Assembly (NCBI GenBank): GCA_963743035.1
Contig: CAVUOB010000018.1
Location: 62,001-126,000 of the forward strand
Direction of reading: 5' to 3'
Origin: PALSA-911 sp963743035
GTDB taxonomy: Bacteria > Pseudomonadota > Alphaproteobacteria > Acetobacterales > Acetobacteraceae
Length of the DNA stretch: 64,000 bases
Shown: positions 19,020 through 27,657 of the stretch, one piece after another
How the letters are laid out: every line of letters starts with the position of its first letter
Numbering within the stretch: position 1 is the stretch's first letter
The notes under the pieces: generated by a model
What the model was told of the DNA's origin: nothing
What the model saw: the letters and a program-made list of their open reading frames with translations, nothing else
Database searches by the model: none
Program-made: the position numbers and the translations under genes

Positions 19020-20339
19020 TCAATCGGCCGGGCACGCGATGCCGGTGACCTCCGGCCGTCGAAGGGCGGCCAGCAGGGAGGTTGCGCTGGCCGAGCGCAG
19101 CGGAATGAACCGCTTGTCGGCCTGACGGCACAGCGATTTAACGGCCAGGGCAGCGTCGTGGCTGATGCAGTCCACCGGGAACAGGACGAGATCCGCCCGG
19201 TTCGCCAGCCCGGGCAGCAGGTTCGGGTGGTTTTCGATGCCGCCATCGTGGTGCAGGAAGGTCGCGCCCAGCCGCTCCCCGACTGCGCGCAGATGGGCGG
19301 CCTGGTTCGGGCGCCCGCCGACATAGAGCAGCACGAGGCCGTCCAGGCGCGCGTGCGGGCCCGTTTCCGGGGTTTCGTCGCCGGCCGCCAGCAGGGCCCC
19401 CTCGATCGCTGCCATGTCGCGGCGCCAGGCTTCGCATTCCCGTTCGGCCTTGACCCGCGCGGCGCGCGCCTCGGCGAGGGCGGCACGGGTAGCGGCCAGT
19501 CTCTCGTCCGCAGCGGCGCGCCGCTCTGCCTCCCTGGACAGCCGCCGCTCCAGCTCGGCGACGAGCTGGAGCAGGACGGCATTTTCCTCGGTCGCGCAGC
19601 CAGCGGCCGCCAACGGCTCGGCGGCGATCTTCCTGGCCAACGCCTTGAGCAATTCCTCGATCTGCGCATCGCGCGTGACGACGGCATCGCGCATGGCAAG
19701 TTGCTGGCGGTCCAGCCTTGCCGCCATGTCCGCCTTGTCCGATTCCAGTTGGCAGAGCCGGCGAATATCCGCGCGATTGGCGGCGCCGACCAGATGCGAC
19801 AGCATGTGCACCTCGCCAAACGCTTCGCGAATGATGGCCGCTGTCGTTGCCGGATGCGTCGGCGTCGCCCAATAGGCGCCGGGTATTTCGCCGCGCCGGA
19901 CCGCTTCGCGCCAGAGATTCCGGACTTCCTGCTCCGTGGACGCCTTGGCGAACTGGCTGATCGGCAGCCTGTGGCAAGTATCCAGGGCCTTGTTGAGCAG
20001 CTTCGCGGCGGCGTCATGGTGCGCGGCCACATTTACCGCGGTGCCGTGCAGTTCATGATCCGTGCTCTCCGCGGGCGCGAGCCCCAGCTTCTTCAGGACC
20101 TGGCGCAATTCCCGTGTCGACAGGCACGTGCCGATGATGGAGCAGTGCAGGTTGGTGTTGAATTCCCAGATTTTCGTGCGCCGCGATGGCGTTGTCGCCG
20201 AACAGGGGAGGCGGGGGGCGGGTTCACAGCGTGTGACCAGGGCAGGGGCAAGGGCAACCGAGGGCATTGCCATCGGCCTCGGTGCCGATGGGAAATTCAC
20301 GCTGCTTCTGATCGCAATTGCCAGTTCGGCCGGGCTCAT
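19020..20339 (-). CDS. DUF2325 domain-containing protein
   Basis: 439 residues. An N-terminal region starting around IWEFNTNLHCSIIGTCLS is followed by a helical segment. A long Ala/Arg/Glu-rich coiled coil (about 190-310) comes next, and then the C-terminal DUF2325 domain (about 335-435, LYVGGRPNQAAHLRAV ... DCISHDAALAVK). The function of DUF2325 is unknown. The first 55 residues before IWEFN look poorly conserved, so the real start may be internal. It is divergent from the cupin gene. Confidence 0.75.
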   Translation of the reverse strand: MSPAELAIAIRSSVNFPSAPRPMAMPSVALAPALVTRCEPAPRLPCSATTPSRRTKIWEFNTNLHCSIIGTCLSTRELRQVLKKLGLAPAESTDHELHGTAVNVAAHHDAAAKLLNKALDTCHRLPISQFAKASTEQEVRNLWREAVRRGEIPGAYWATPTHPATTAAIIREAFGEVHMLSHLVGAANRADIRRLCQLESDKADMAARLDRQQLAMRDAVVTRDAQIEELLKALARKIAAEPLAAAGCATEENAVLLQLVAELERRLSREAERRAAADERLAATRAALAEARAARVKAERECEAWRRDMAAIEGALLAAGDETPETGPHARLDGLVLLYVGGRPNQAAHLRAVGERLGATFLHHDGGIENHPNLLPGLANRADLVLFPVDCISHDAALAVKSLCRQADKRFIPLRSASATSLLAALRRPEVTGIACPAD

Positions 20340-20687
20340 GATCGTCCCCTCTATGGCGCCGCAGGCAGGTCGACACCGGATCGCATGAATGCGTGAACCG
20401 ACCCGCGATCCGTCCTGCGCGACGCGGTCGGAGCCGGTGCCCCGGTCCCGCTATATCCACTGGGGTATAGCGTAGACGCGACGCCGCTGCCAAGCTCGCT
20501 GGCCCGCAATATCGTCGGAAGCGGAGCCGCAGCGAATGTCGACCGTACGGCCCGCCGCCTTCATCGCACCGTCCCTGGGCCGCATGTTATAGATCTGCGG
20601 CGTCCTGCGGCGTGTGGACCGCGATGACGAACCCGCCCGCTGGGACACCTCCGCTGGAACCGCCAGCGAAGCCGTTGGAGGACACCG
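20340..20687. other. Divergent intergenic region (DUF2325 / cupin)
   Basis: 348 bp with no convincing coding sequence. It must hold the promoters of the divergent DUF2325 and cupin genes. The only structure seen is an imperfect inverted repeat TATATCC (20452-20458) / GGGTATA (20463-20469), flanked so that GCTATA (20450-20455) and TATAGC (20466-20471) pair perfectly. A good ribosome site GGAGG precedes the cupin ATG at 20688. Confidence 0.5.
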
Positions 20688-21362
20688 ATGCATCTGAACG
20701 CGGATTTCAGCCGTCGGGCCGTCGTTCACGCGGCCGGCCTGGACTGGGTGGCATCCCCCATGCCGGGTGTTCACCGGCGGATGCTGGATCGTGTCGGTGA
20801 CGAGGTCGCACGCGCCACGTCGATCGTCCGGTATGCGCCAGGTAGCCGCTTCTCGCCGCATGTCCATGACGGCGGGGAGGAGTTCCTGGTACTGGATGGC
20901 GTGTTTCAGGACGAGCATGGCGACTATCCCGCCGGCAGCTATATCCGCAACCCGCCGACATCCAGCCATACGCCCGGCTCGGCCGCCGGCTGCACCATTT
21001 TCGTCAAGCTCTGGCAATTCGACCCGGCCGACCGGACAGAAATGCGGGTGGCGACGGCAGGGCGGGCCTTCACGCCGGCGGTTGGCCGACCGTCCGTGTC
21101 CGTCCTGCCGCTGTTTCGGGACGCCGTCGAGGACGTGCGCCTGGAAGCATGGGCGCCAGGGGCGCGGGTGGAGTTCCCGGCGCCCGGAGGGCTGGAGCTG
21201 CTCGTCCTGGCCGGATCGTTCGACGAGCAGGGCGAGCGCTTCGTCGAGCAATCCTGGCTGCGGCTGCCGCCCGGCGCGGCATTCGCCGGCTTGGCGGGGC
21301 CGGCCGGTTGCCGGGTTTGGGCCAAGTCCGGCCACCTGGCCGGGATGCGGCCGAATCCGTAA
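20688..21362 (+). CDS. Cupin domain-containing protein (ChrR-like)
   Basis: 224 residues, with GGAGG 8 bp before the ATG. The first half is a cupin barrel with metal ligands in SPHVHDGGEEFLVLDG and a later His in TSSHTPGS. The second half (about 130-220) repeats the barrel more weakly. This two-cupin layout resembles the C-terminal domain of ChrR anti-sigma factors, but the N-terminal zinc-binding anti-sigma domain is absent and no ECF sigma gene is adjacent. It may be a stand-alone acetylacetone-cleaving-type or sensing cupin. Confidence 0.75.
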   Translation: MHLNADFSRRAVVHAAGLDWVASPMPGVHRRMLDRVGDEVARATSIVRYAPGSRFSPHVHDGGEEFLVLDGVFQDEHGDYPAGSYIRNPPTSSHTPGSAAGCTIFVKLWQFDPADRTEMRVATAGRAFTPAVGRPSVSVLPLFRDAVEDVRLEAWAPGARVEFPAPGGLELLVLAGSFDEQGERFVEQSWLRLPPGAAFAGLAGPAGCRVWAKSGHLAGMRPNP

Positions 21363-21434
21363 CAATTCTCGTATCCGGCTTACGAGACCTGGCCTGAACC
21401 CCTATGCCGCCGTCCAACCGGCAATCGTGAAAGG

Positions 21435-22355
21435 CTAAGCCGCTGCCACGGCGTCGTAGCGCACAGGCGTTCGGTGCCAGCCCTCCGCGTGGCGCCGCCA
21501 ATAGAGATCCTTGATGCGGGCGGACAGGGGGCCGGGCCGGTCATTGCCGAGGATGCGGTCATTGAGCCGGGAAATGGGCATGACGCCGCCGGCCGTGGTG
21601 GCCGTGAAGATTTCGTCGGCATCTTCCAGCATGGCGCGGGTGACCGGGACGATGGCCGCCTCGATCCCGGACGCCGCGCATAAATCGAGCACCGATTGGC
21701 GGGTGATACCGCCGAGGCTGCCGCGGTCCGGGGTCAGGACCCGTCCGTCCTTGACGATAAAGACATTGAAGCCGGGTCCTTCGGTCACAAAGCCATTGGC
21801 GTCGCAGAGCACCGCGGTGTCAAAACCGTGGTCGTGCGCTTCCAGCAATCCGGAGGTGAGGTCGCCCCACATGTAGTTCTTCACGGTGGGGTCGAAGGAA
21901 GCGTCCGGCACGCGCGGGGTGCTGGCGATCCACAAATGGCCGCCCCGGGCCTGGACCTCGGGCGACATCACATTCACCCAGGGAATGGCATAGGCGATAA
22001 AATGGTTGTCGCAGTCGGCGGGGCGCCGGGAGCCGCCGACGCGAGGCCGGCCGCGCAGCGCGACCATGGCGACGTAGCTATCCTGCAGGCCGGTCAGCGC
22101 CACGACACGATGCAGGATGTCTTCCATCTCGGCGCGGGAGTGCGGCGGCGCTAGGCGGCGCTTCCGCATCGAGGTCTCGAAGCGGTCCAGGTGGTCGGCG
22201 AGCCGGAAGAAACCGCCCTGAAACACGTGCACGACGTCATAGGTGCAGTCCGACCGGGTAAAGCCCCAGTCAAGGACAGAGATGGTTGCAGCGTCGATCG
22301 GGACATAGCCGCCCTGAGTGTAGGCGGCACCGTTGGCATAGCGGGCGTCGTTCAT
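21435..22355 (-). CDS. Class IV aminotransferase (D-amino acid / branched-chain type)
   Basis: 306 residues from ATG 22355 (MNDARYANGAAY); AAGGAC lies upstream. Fold type IV PLP enzyme: the family features VKNYMWGD (PLP lysine in TVKN), VTEGPGFNVFIV and GGITRQSVLDL are seen. The family covers branched-chain aminotransferase, D-alanine aminotransferase, (R)-amine transaminase and aminodeoxychorismate lyase. The sequence does not decide among them, though the DWGFTRSD start is typical of the D-amino-acid or amine-type group. It is transcribed alone. Confidence 0.85.
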   Translation of the reverse strand: MNDARYANGAAYTQGGYVPIDAATISVLDWGFTRSDCTYDVVHVFQGGFFRLADHLDRFETSMRKRRLAPPHSRAEMEDILHRVVALTGLQDSYVAMVALRGRPRVGGSRRPADCDNHFIAYAIPWVNVMSPEVQARGGHLWIASTPRVPDASFDPTVKNYMWGDLTSGLLEAHDHGFDTAVLCDANGFVTEGPGFNVFIVKDGRVLTPDRGSLGGITRQSVLDLCAASGIEAAIVPVTRAMLEDADEIFTATTAGGVMPISRLNDRILGNDRPGPLSARIKDLYWRRHAEGWHRTPVRYDAVAAA

Positions 22356-22687
22356 GGATCGATGTCCTTGTCCCGAGATTCGGCAATGCCGCAAAGACTA
22401 TCAGCGCGGTCCCGCGAAGTCTCGGCCGCCGCAGCCTGTCCGCGATGCAGCCGGAAGCCCGGCGGCGCGGTGATCTGATGAGACCTGCCTGGCGCAGGCC
22501 ATGCGGACGCTGGCATGTGCCGAACACCAACCGGGAATTCCATGTTTTCGGATCAAAGGCCGATGTGGCCAAAAAACAGGGCCGCTCTGCCGGGGATGTC
22601 GATCGATCCCCGAAGCCCCTTTGCAGGCCTGTCAGCGATTTGGTTTTCTGGAGCATCCAATAGGTGGGAGCAACCTATGGAAACCAC
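22356..22687. other. Intergenic region upstream of aminotransferase gene
   Basis: 332 bp between the aminotransferase start and the tRNA-Ala 3' end. I see no coding sequence, repeat or convincing hairpin; it presumably carries the aminotransferase promoter and the end of the tRNA transcript. Confidence 0.4.
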
Positions 22688-22763
22688 TGGTGGAGCCAAG
22701 CGGGATCGAACCGCTGACCTCCTGAATGCCATTCAGGCGCTCTCCCAGCTGAGCTATGGCCCC
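22688..22763 (-). tRNA. tRNA-Ala (anticodon GGC)
   Basis: 76 nt with encoded CCA. The acceptor arms GGGGCCA and TGGCTCC pair with one G-U. The anticodon stem-loop reads CCTGAAT-GGC-ATTCAGG (GGC complement at 22728-22730), and the T-loop region is GGTTCGATCC. All four arms fold, so this is a complete tRNA gene decoding GCC/GCU alanine codons. Confidence 0.97.
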
Positions 22764-22878
22764 GACCGGTGGGAGGCGGCTTATAGCCCTGGTACTTCGT
22801 GGGGATCAAGAGGCACTCTCCCAGTGTCTTGCGCATCCCCACCATGCGTTCATGATCGGCCTCCATGAGGATCGACCC

Positions 22879-23715
22879 ATGAACGCGGCCGACACGCTGT
22901 GGACCCCGTCGCGCGAGCACGTGCTGACCACCAATGCCTGGGCTTTCCTGCACTGGCTGGGAGCCACGCGCGGCATGGCGCTGGAGGGATGGGGGGGGCT
23001 GCATGGCTTCTCCGCCGCCGACCCGGTCGGCTTCCGGGCGGCTTTTGCCGCGTTTGCCGGCCTGCCCGAGTCGCCCAGCCGCATCGTCCGCCATGCAGGG
23101 GAGCGGGAGGCGCTGGTGCTGCGTGGGGTGGATGGGGCGCGGCGGGCGTTCAGCCGCGATTCGCTGGCGGTGGTTCCGGCCGGGCTGGGTGCTCTGGGTC
23201 TGCCCGCCGACATCGCCACCGCGATCGGCCGGCTCTGGCCGCGGGCGTCGCTGGCGCGGGCGCTGGCGGAGCTGGTGCTGCATCAGGACGTCCGCCCGGA
23301 TGACCGGGTGCTGGTGGCCGCCAACCCGTCCTGGCCCGCCCTGGCGGCGCTGCTGGTGGGGGCCACGATAATCTTCCATGCCGGCCGGCCGGATCGGCTG
23401 CTGGCGACAGTGGCCGAGGAGCAGGCGAGCGTCCTTGTCGCGCCCGCCGCCTGGCTGGCGGATCTGTCGTTTCAGCGCAGCGTGCCGCGGCCCGACCTGC
23501 GGGCGCTGCGCAGCATCGTCATCACCGGTGGCCCGCTGGCGCCGGAGGCGCGCATGCGCGTCTCCACCTGGATCAAGCCCAATCTGATGCTGCTCGCCCG
23601 TGCCGGGGAGACGATCTGGGGCAATCCGCTGGAGCCGGTGCGGGTCCGGCCCAGCCCCTCGCCGGCGCTGTTCGCGCCGGTCAGGCAGCCAGCTGCAGTG
23701 CCGGATCCACCGTGA
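22879..23715 (+). CDS. Truncated adenylate-forming-like protein (acetoacetyl-CoA synthetase N-terminal resemblance)
   Basis: 278 residues from ATG 22879 (GAGG 9 bp upstream). The start LWTPSREHVLTTNAWAFLHWL resembles the N-terminal ACAS_N segment of acetoacetate-CoA ligase (LWTPSPERI... type). The middle (VRPDDRVLVAANPSWPALAALL ... ATIIFHAG) resembles the start of an ANL ligase core. The ATP-binding TSGTTG loop and the C-terminal domain are absent, and the length is less than half of the roughly 650 residues of the full enzyme. It cannot be an ordinary CoA ligase; it may be a decayed or repurposed fragment. Its 3' end overlaps by 35 bp the convergent gene for CoA-transferase subunit B, a ketone-body enzyme, which fits an acetoacetate link. 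Confidence 0.55.
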   Translation: MNAADTLWTPSREHVLTTNAWAFLHWLGATRGMALEGWGGLHGFSAADPVGFRAAFAAFAGLPESPSRIVRHAGEREALVLRGVDGARRAFSRDSLAVVPAGLGALGLPADIATAIGRLWPRASLARALAELVLHQDVRPDDRVLVAANPSWPALAALLVGATIIFHAGRPDRLLATVAEEQASVLVAPAAWLADLSFQRSVPRPDLRALRSIVITGGPLAPEARMRVSTWIKPNLMLLARAGETIWGNPLEPVRVRPSPSPALFAPVRQPAAVPDPP

Positions 23716-24331
23716 ACTCGGCCTCGGTCTTTTCGCGGATCTCCGACACGCTCACATCCGGCGCGATGTCCACGAGCACGAGGCCGGCGGGACGGATGTC
23801 GAACACGCCCAGCTCCGTGATCACCATGCTGACCACGCCCTGGCCGGTCAGCGGCAGGGTGCAGCGCTTCAGCAGCTTCGGCTTGCCGCCGGCGGTGTGC
23901 TCCATCAGCACCACCACGCGCGGCACGCCGGCGACCAGGTCCATCGCGCCGCCCATGCCCTTGACCATCTTGCCCGGGATCATCCAGTTCGCGAGATCGC
24001 CGTTCTCGGCCACCTGAAGCGCGCCGAGGATGGAGATGTTGATATGCCCGCCGCGCACCATCGCGAAGCTGGCCGCGCTGTCCACGAAGCTGGTCGAGGG
24101 CAGGGCGGTCACGGTCTGCTTGCCGGCGTTGATGAGGTCGGGGTCTTCTTCGCCCTCATACGGGAACGGCCCGATGCCGAGCATGCCGTTCTCGCTGTGC
24201 AGCTGCACGTCGATGCCCGGCGGGATGTGGTTGGCCACCAGCGTCGGGATGCCGATGCCGAGATTGACGTAGAAGCCGTCTTGAATTTCGCGGGCCGCGC
24301 GGGCGGCCATTTGATCGCGTGTCCAGGGCAT
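23681..24331 (-). CDS. scoB: 3-oxoacid CoA-transferase subunit B
   Basis: 216 residues, ribosome site AGGAGA before ATG 24331. The catalytic glutamate is E47 in the SENG motif HSENGMLGIGP, and GMGGAMDLV is the family oxyanion/glycine loop. It pairs with the subunit A gene upstream (49-bp gap). The enzyme moves CoA from succinyl-CoA to a 3-oxoacid such as acetoacetate; 3-oxoadipate is an alternative, which would serve the catechol pathway elsewhere in this window. The two cannot be separated by reading the sequence. Confidence 0.92.
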   Translation of the reverse strand: MPWTRDQMAARAAREIQDGFYVNLGIGIPTLVANHIPPGIDVQLHSENGMLGIGPFPYEGEEDPDLINAGKQTVTALPSTSFVDSAASFAMVRGGHINISILGALQVAENGDLANWMIPGKMVKGMGGAMDLVAGVPRVVVLMEHTAGGKPKLLKRCTLPLTGQGVVSMVITELGVFDIRPAGLVLVDIAPDVSVSEIREKTEAEFTVDPALQLAA

Positions 24332-24380
24332 GCCTGTCTCTCCTGATAGCTGTTGGATGCTCGGGCTTCGCTGCCGCCGC

Positions 24381-25094
24381 TCAGGCCGCTTCGCGCTTGC
24401 GCACGGTGCGCTGCTCGATGCGTTTGTCCACGTGGTCCAGCTTGACGATGCGCTTGACGAAAATTCCAGGCGTGACGATGTGGTCGCCGTTCAGCGCGCC
24501 CATCGGCACCAGCTCCTCGACCTCGGCCACCGTCATCTTCGCGGCCGTGGCCATGATCGGGTTAAAGTTCCGCGCGGTCTCGTGATAGACCAGATTGCCC
24601 TCGGGATCGGCCTTGTAGGCATGCACGATGGCCAGGTCGGCGAACAGGCCGGTCTCCAGGATGTAGGTGCGGCCGTTGAACACCTTGGCCTCCTTGCCCT
24701 CGGCGATCGCGGTGCCGACGCCGGTGGCGGTGTAGAAGCCGGGTATCCCGGCGCCGCCGGCGCGGATGCGCTCGGCCAGCGTGCCCTGCGGGTTGAACTC
24801 GATCTCCAGCTCGCCGGCCAGGTACTGCTTGGCGAAGGTGGCGTTCTCCCCGACATAGGAGCTGATCATCTTGCGGATCTGGCGGGTCTGCAGCAGCAGC
24901 CCGAGGCCGGCGTCGTCGATGCCGGCATTGTTGGAGATGCAGGTGAGGTCCTTCACGCCGGACAGCTTGATCGCCTCGATCAGCGCCGAGGGAATGCCAC
25001 ACAGGCCGAAGCCGCCGGCCATGATGGTCATGCCGTCCTTCAGCACGTCGGCCAGCGCCGTCGTGGCATCCGGATAGATCTTGTTTATCGCCAT
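24381..25094 (-). CDS. scoA: 3-oxoacid CoA-transferase subunit A
   Basis: 237 residues from ATG 25094 (MAINKIYPDATTALADV). Family features: DGMTIMAGGFGLCGIPSALIEA, the LTCISNNAG CoA-pocket loop and the GTLAERIRAGGAGIPGFYT block. It is followed 49 bp later by subunit B, so the two form a unit. The AACS-like fragment and the separate HMG-CoA lyase gene at 32393 suggest acetoacetate metabolism, but 3-oxoadipate transfer is possible. Confidence 0.92.
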   Translation of the reverse strand: MAINKIYPDATTALADVLKDGMTIMAGGFGLCGIPSALIEAIKLSGVKDLTCISNNAGIDDAGLGLLLQTRQIRKMISSYVGENATFAKQYLAGELEIEFNPQGTLAERIRAGGAGIPGFYTATGVGTAIAEGKEAKVFNGRTYILETGLFADLAIVHAYKADPEGNLVYHETARNFNPIMATAAKMTVAEVEELVPMGALNGDHIVTPGIFVKRIVKLDHVDKRIEQRTVRKREAA

Positions 25095-25209
25095 TGCGTA
25101 CCCGTCCCCATGTGCATCCGTTGGGCAAATCCGTCGGCGGCAAACTGCCATCATGCGGGTCTGGAGGCAACGGAGAGCTTGGCCCTCACCTGCCTCGCCT
25201 GGCTCGGCA

Positions 25210-25233
25210 CCCTCTCTCGCAAGCGGGAGAGGG
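25210..25233. repeat. Palindromic intergenic hairpin
   Basis: Arms of 11 bp (CCCTCTCTCGC and GCGGGAGAGGG, one wobble pair) with an AA loop lie between the subunit A gene and the upstream molybdenum hydroxylase. This matches the dispersed CCCTCTCCCGC-type palindromes often seen between genes in high-GC proteobacteria. It may also end transcription of the hydroxylase gene. Confidence 0.6.
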
Positions 25234-25259
25234 AAGGGGTGCGGGAGCGGGAGGGGGGC

Positions 25260-27575
25260 TTAGGCGGCTTCGGCCAGGGCCCGCCAGACTACTTCCGGCG
25301 TTGCCGGCATGTCCAGCTGGGTGATGCCGCTATCGGCCAGGGCATCCAGCAGCGCGTTCATCAGCGCCGGCGGGCTGCCGACCGCACCGGCTTCCCCCGC
25401 GCCCTTCACGCCCAGCGGGTTGGTGCCGCAGGGAACCTCGATCAGCGCCACCTCGATGTCCGGCAGGTCGTCGGCGCGGGGCAGCTGGTAGTCCATGAAG
25501 CTGCCCGAGAGCAGCTGGCCCGAGGACGGGTCGAACGCCGTGCGCTCCATCATCGCCTGCCCGATCCCCTGCGCCACGCCGCCATGCACCTGGCCGGCGA
25601 CGATCATCGGGTTGACCGCCTTGCCGACGTCGTCGGTGACGCTGTAGCGCAGGATGTCGATATGCCCGGTATCCGGATCGACCTCGATTTCGGCGATATG
25701 GCAGCCGTTCGGGAAGGTGTGGTTGTCGATATTGGCGATTTCCGCCGCGTCCAGCACGGTCACGTCCGCGCCGGCAGCGGCCTTCTTCCGCTGCGTGGCG
25801 GCCAGCGTCAGGATATCCATCCCGCGATCGGTGCCGGTGATGGAGAAGCGGCCATCCTCGAACACAATGTCGGCAGGGGCGGCTTCCAGCGCCTCGGACG
25901 CGGCCTTCCTGCCCTTCTCGATCACGCTGGCGGCGGTGAGCAGGATCGCCTGGCCCTCGGAATACAGGCTGCGCGCCCCCCCGGTGCCGCCGCCGGTGGG
26001 AATGGTGTCGGTGTCGCCCTGGCGGATGCGGATCTTGTCGCCGTCGATGCCCAGCCGGTCGGAGGTGAGCTGCACATAGGCGGTCTCGTGACCCTGGCCG
26101 GTGGACTGGGTGCCGACATAGACGTCGACGAAGCCGTCATCGGCGAAGCGGATTTCCGCCCGTTCCGTCGCGTCCCCGCCGGTGGCTTCCAGATAATAGG
26201 CCAGCCCGATGCCGCGCTTCCTGCCTTTCGCGGCCGAAGCGGCGCGGCGGGCGGGGAAACCGGCGAAATCCATGGTCTGCAGCGCCGCGTCCAGCACATG
26301 GGCGAATTCGCCGCTGTCATAGGTCTTGCCCATCGGCGTGCTGTGCGGCATCGCCGAGGACGGCACCATGTTGCGCCGGCGCAGCTCGACGCGGTCGATC
26401 CCGATTTCCCGCGCCGCCGCGTCGATCAGCCGCTCCACCAGGTAGTTCGCCTCCGGCCGGCCGGCGCCGCGATAGGCGTCCACCGGCGGGGTGTTGGTGA
26501 ACACGCCGATGACGTTGGCGTAGATCGCCTTGAAGCCGTAGATGCTGGCCAGCACGCTGGTGCCGGCATAGGTCGGGATATACGGCGCGAAGTTGGACAG
26601 GTACGCGCCCATGTTGGCCAGGTTGCGGGTGCGCAGCGCCAGGAATTTTCCGTTCGCATCCATCGCGATCTCGCCGAAGGTCACGTTGTCGCGGCCCTGG
26701 GTGTCGCAGAGAAAGGCTTCGCTGCGCTCGGCGGCCCATTTCACCGGCTGGCCGAGCTTGCGCGCGGCGTAGCAGGTCAGCACGTGCTCGGCGTACAGGA
26801 ACAGCTTCATGCCGAAGCCGCCGCCGACATCGGGGGTGATGATGCGGAATTTCTCCGGCGCGGTCTTGAACACGGCGCTGGACATCAGCCCCTTCAGCAG
26901 CCAGCCGCCCTGGGTGTTGGTGTACAGCGTCCAGCGATCGCCGTCGTAATCGGCGATCGCCGCCCGCGCCTCCATCGAGGAGACGACGATGCGGTTGTTG
27001 ACCACGCGCAGCCTGGTCACATGCGCGGCCCGGGCGAACTCTGCCTCGGTCGCTGCCTTGTCGCCGATCTCCCAGTCGAAGACCGTGTTGTGCGGAACGT
27101 TCGGCCAGACCTGCGCGGCGCCCGCGTCGATCGCCGTGGCGAGGTCGGTGGTCGCGGAGAGGATGTCGTAATCGACGCCGATCGCCTCGGCGGCGTCGCG
27201 CGCCTCCTTGGCGGTAGTGGCGACGACGAAGGCCACGGGGTCGCCGACATGGCGCACCGCGCCGTCGGCCAGCACCGGATGCGGCGGCATGGCGCCGTTG
27301 GTGCCGTCGCGGTTCTTCATCGGCACGGCGCAGGGCAGGCCGCCGATGCCGTCCGCCTTCAGGTCGGCGCTGGTGTAGACGGCCTTCACGCCCGGCATGG
27401 CCCTGGCGGCGGCGGTATCGATGGCGGTGATGGTGGCCGCTGCGTGCGGGCTGCGCAGCACCACGCCGAACAGCATGCCCGGCAGCGTGATGTCGTCGGT
27501 GTAGCGCCCGGCGCCCTTCAGCAAACGCGGGTCCTCGACGCGGCGAACGGGCTGGGCGAGACCGAACTTGCTCAT
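25260..27575 (-). CDS. Xanthine dehydrogenase family molybdopterin-binding subunit (form II CoxL-like)
   Basis: 771 residues, full length, GGGAG before ATG 27575. The N-terminal hammerhead domain is complete (about 18-135), followed by the molybdopterin-binding domains with GGGFGMK, the form II loop AYRGAGR and catalytic E728 in GVKGAGEAGA. It hydroxylates an aldehyde or heteroaromatic substrate with a Mo cofactor. The small 2Fe-2S and medium FAD subunits are missing next to it: RND pump genes lie upstream and a CoA-transferase downstream. It must borrow partners from another locus. It is the paralogue of 16683-18827. Confidence 0.9.
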   Translation of the reverse strand: MSKFGLAQPVRRVEDPRLLKGAGRYTDDITLPGMLFGVVLRSPHAAATITAIDTAAARAMPGVKAVYTSADLKADGIGGLPCAVPMKNRDGTNGAMPPHPVLADGAVRHVGDPVAFVVATTAKEARDAAEAIGVDYDILSATTDLATAIDAGAAQVWPNVPHNTVFDWEIGDKAATEAEFARAAHVTRLRVVNNRIVVSSMEARAAIADYDGDRWTLYTNTQGGWLLKGLMSSAVFKTAPEKFRIITPDVGGGFGMKLFLYAEHVLTCYAARKLGQPVKWAAERSEAFLCDTQGRDNVTFGEIAMDANGKFLALRTRNLANMGAYLSNFAPYIPTYAGTSVLASIYGFKAIYANVIGVFTNTPPVDAYRGAGRPEANYLVERLIDAAAREIGIDRVELRRRNMVPSSAMPHSTPMGKTYDSGEFAHVLDAALQTMDFAGFPARRAASAAKGRKRGIGLAYYLEATGGDATERAEIRFADDGFVDVYVGTQSTGQGHETAYVQLTSDRLGIDGDKIRIRQGDTDTIPTGGGTGGARSLYSEGQAILLTAASVIEKGRKAASEALEAAPADIVFEDGRFSITGTDRGMDILTLAATQRKKAAAGADVTVLDAAEIANIDNHTFPNGCHIAEIEVDPDTGHIDILRYSVTDDVGKAVNPMIVAGQVHGGVAQGIGQAMMERTAFDPSSGQLLSGSFMDYQLPRADDLPDIEVALIEVPCGTNPLGVKGAGEAGAVGSPPALMNALLDALADSGITQLDMPATPEVVWRALAEAA

Positions 27576-27657
27576 GGCTTACTCCCGGAAGGATCGGTGA
27601 TTGCGGTCAGCATGCACTCTCTGCGCGCGCTTGGCCAAGGGGAAGCGTCGGCCCGGG

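Noticed and set aside
22764..22878. Genomic-island boundary at tRNA-Ala
   Set aside because: No integrase, no repeat of the tRNA 3' end was noticed downstream, and neighbouring genes look chromosomal.
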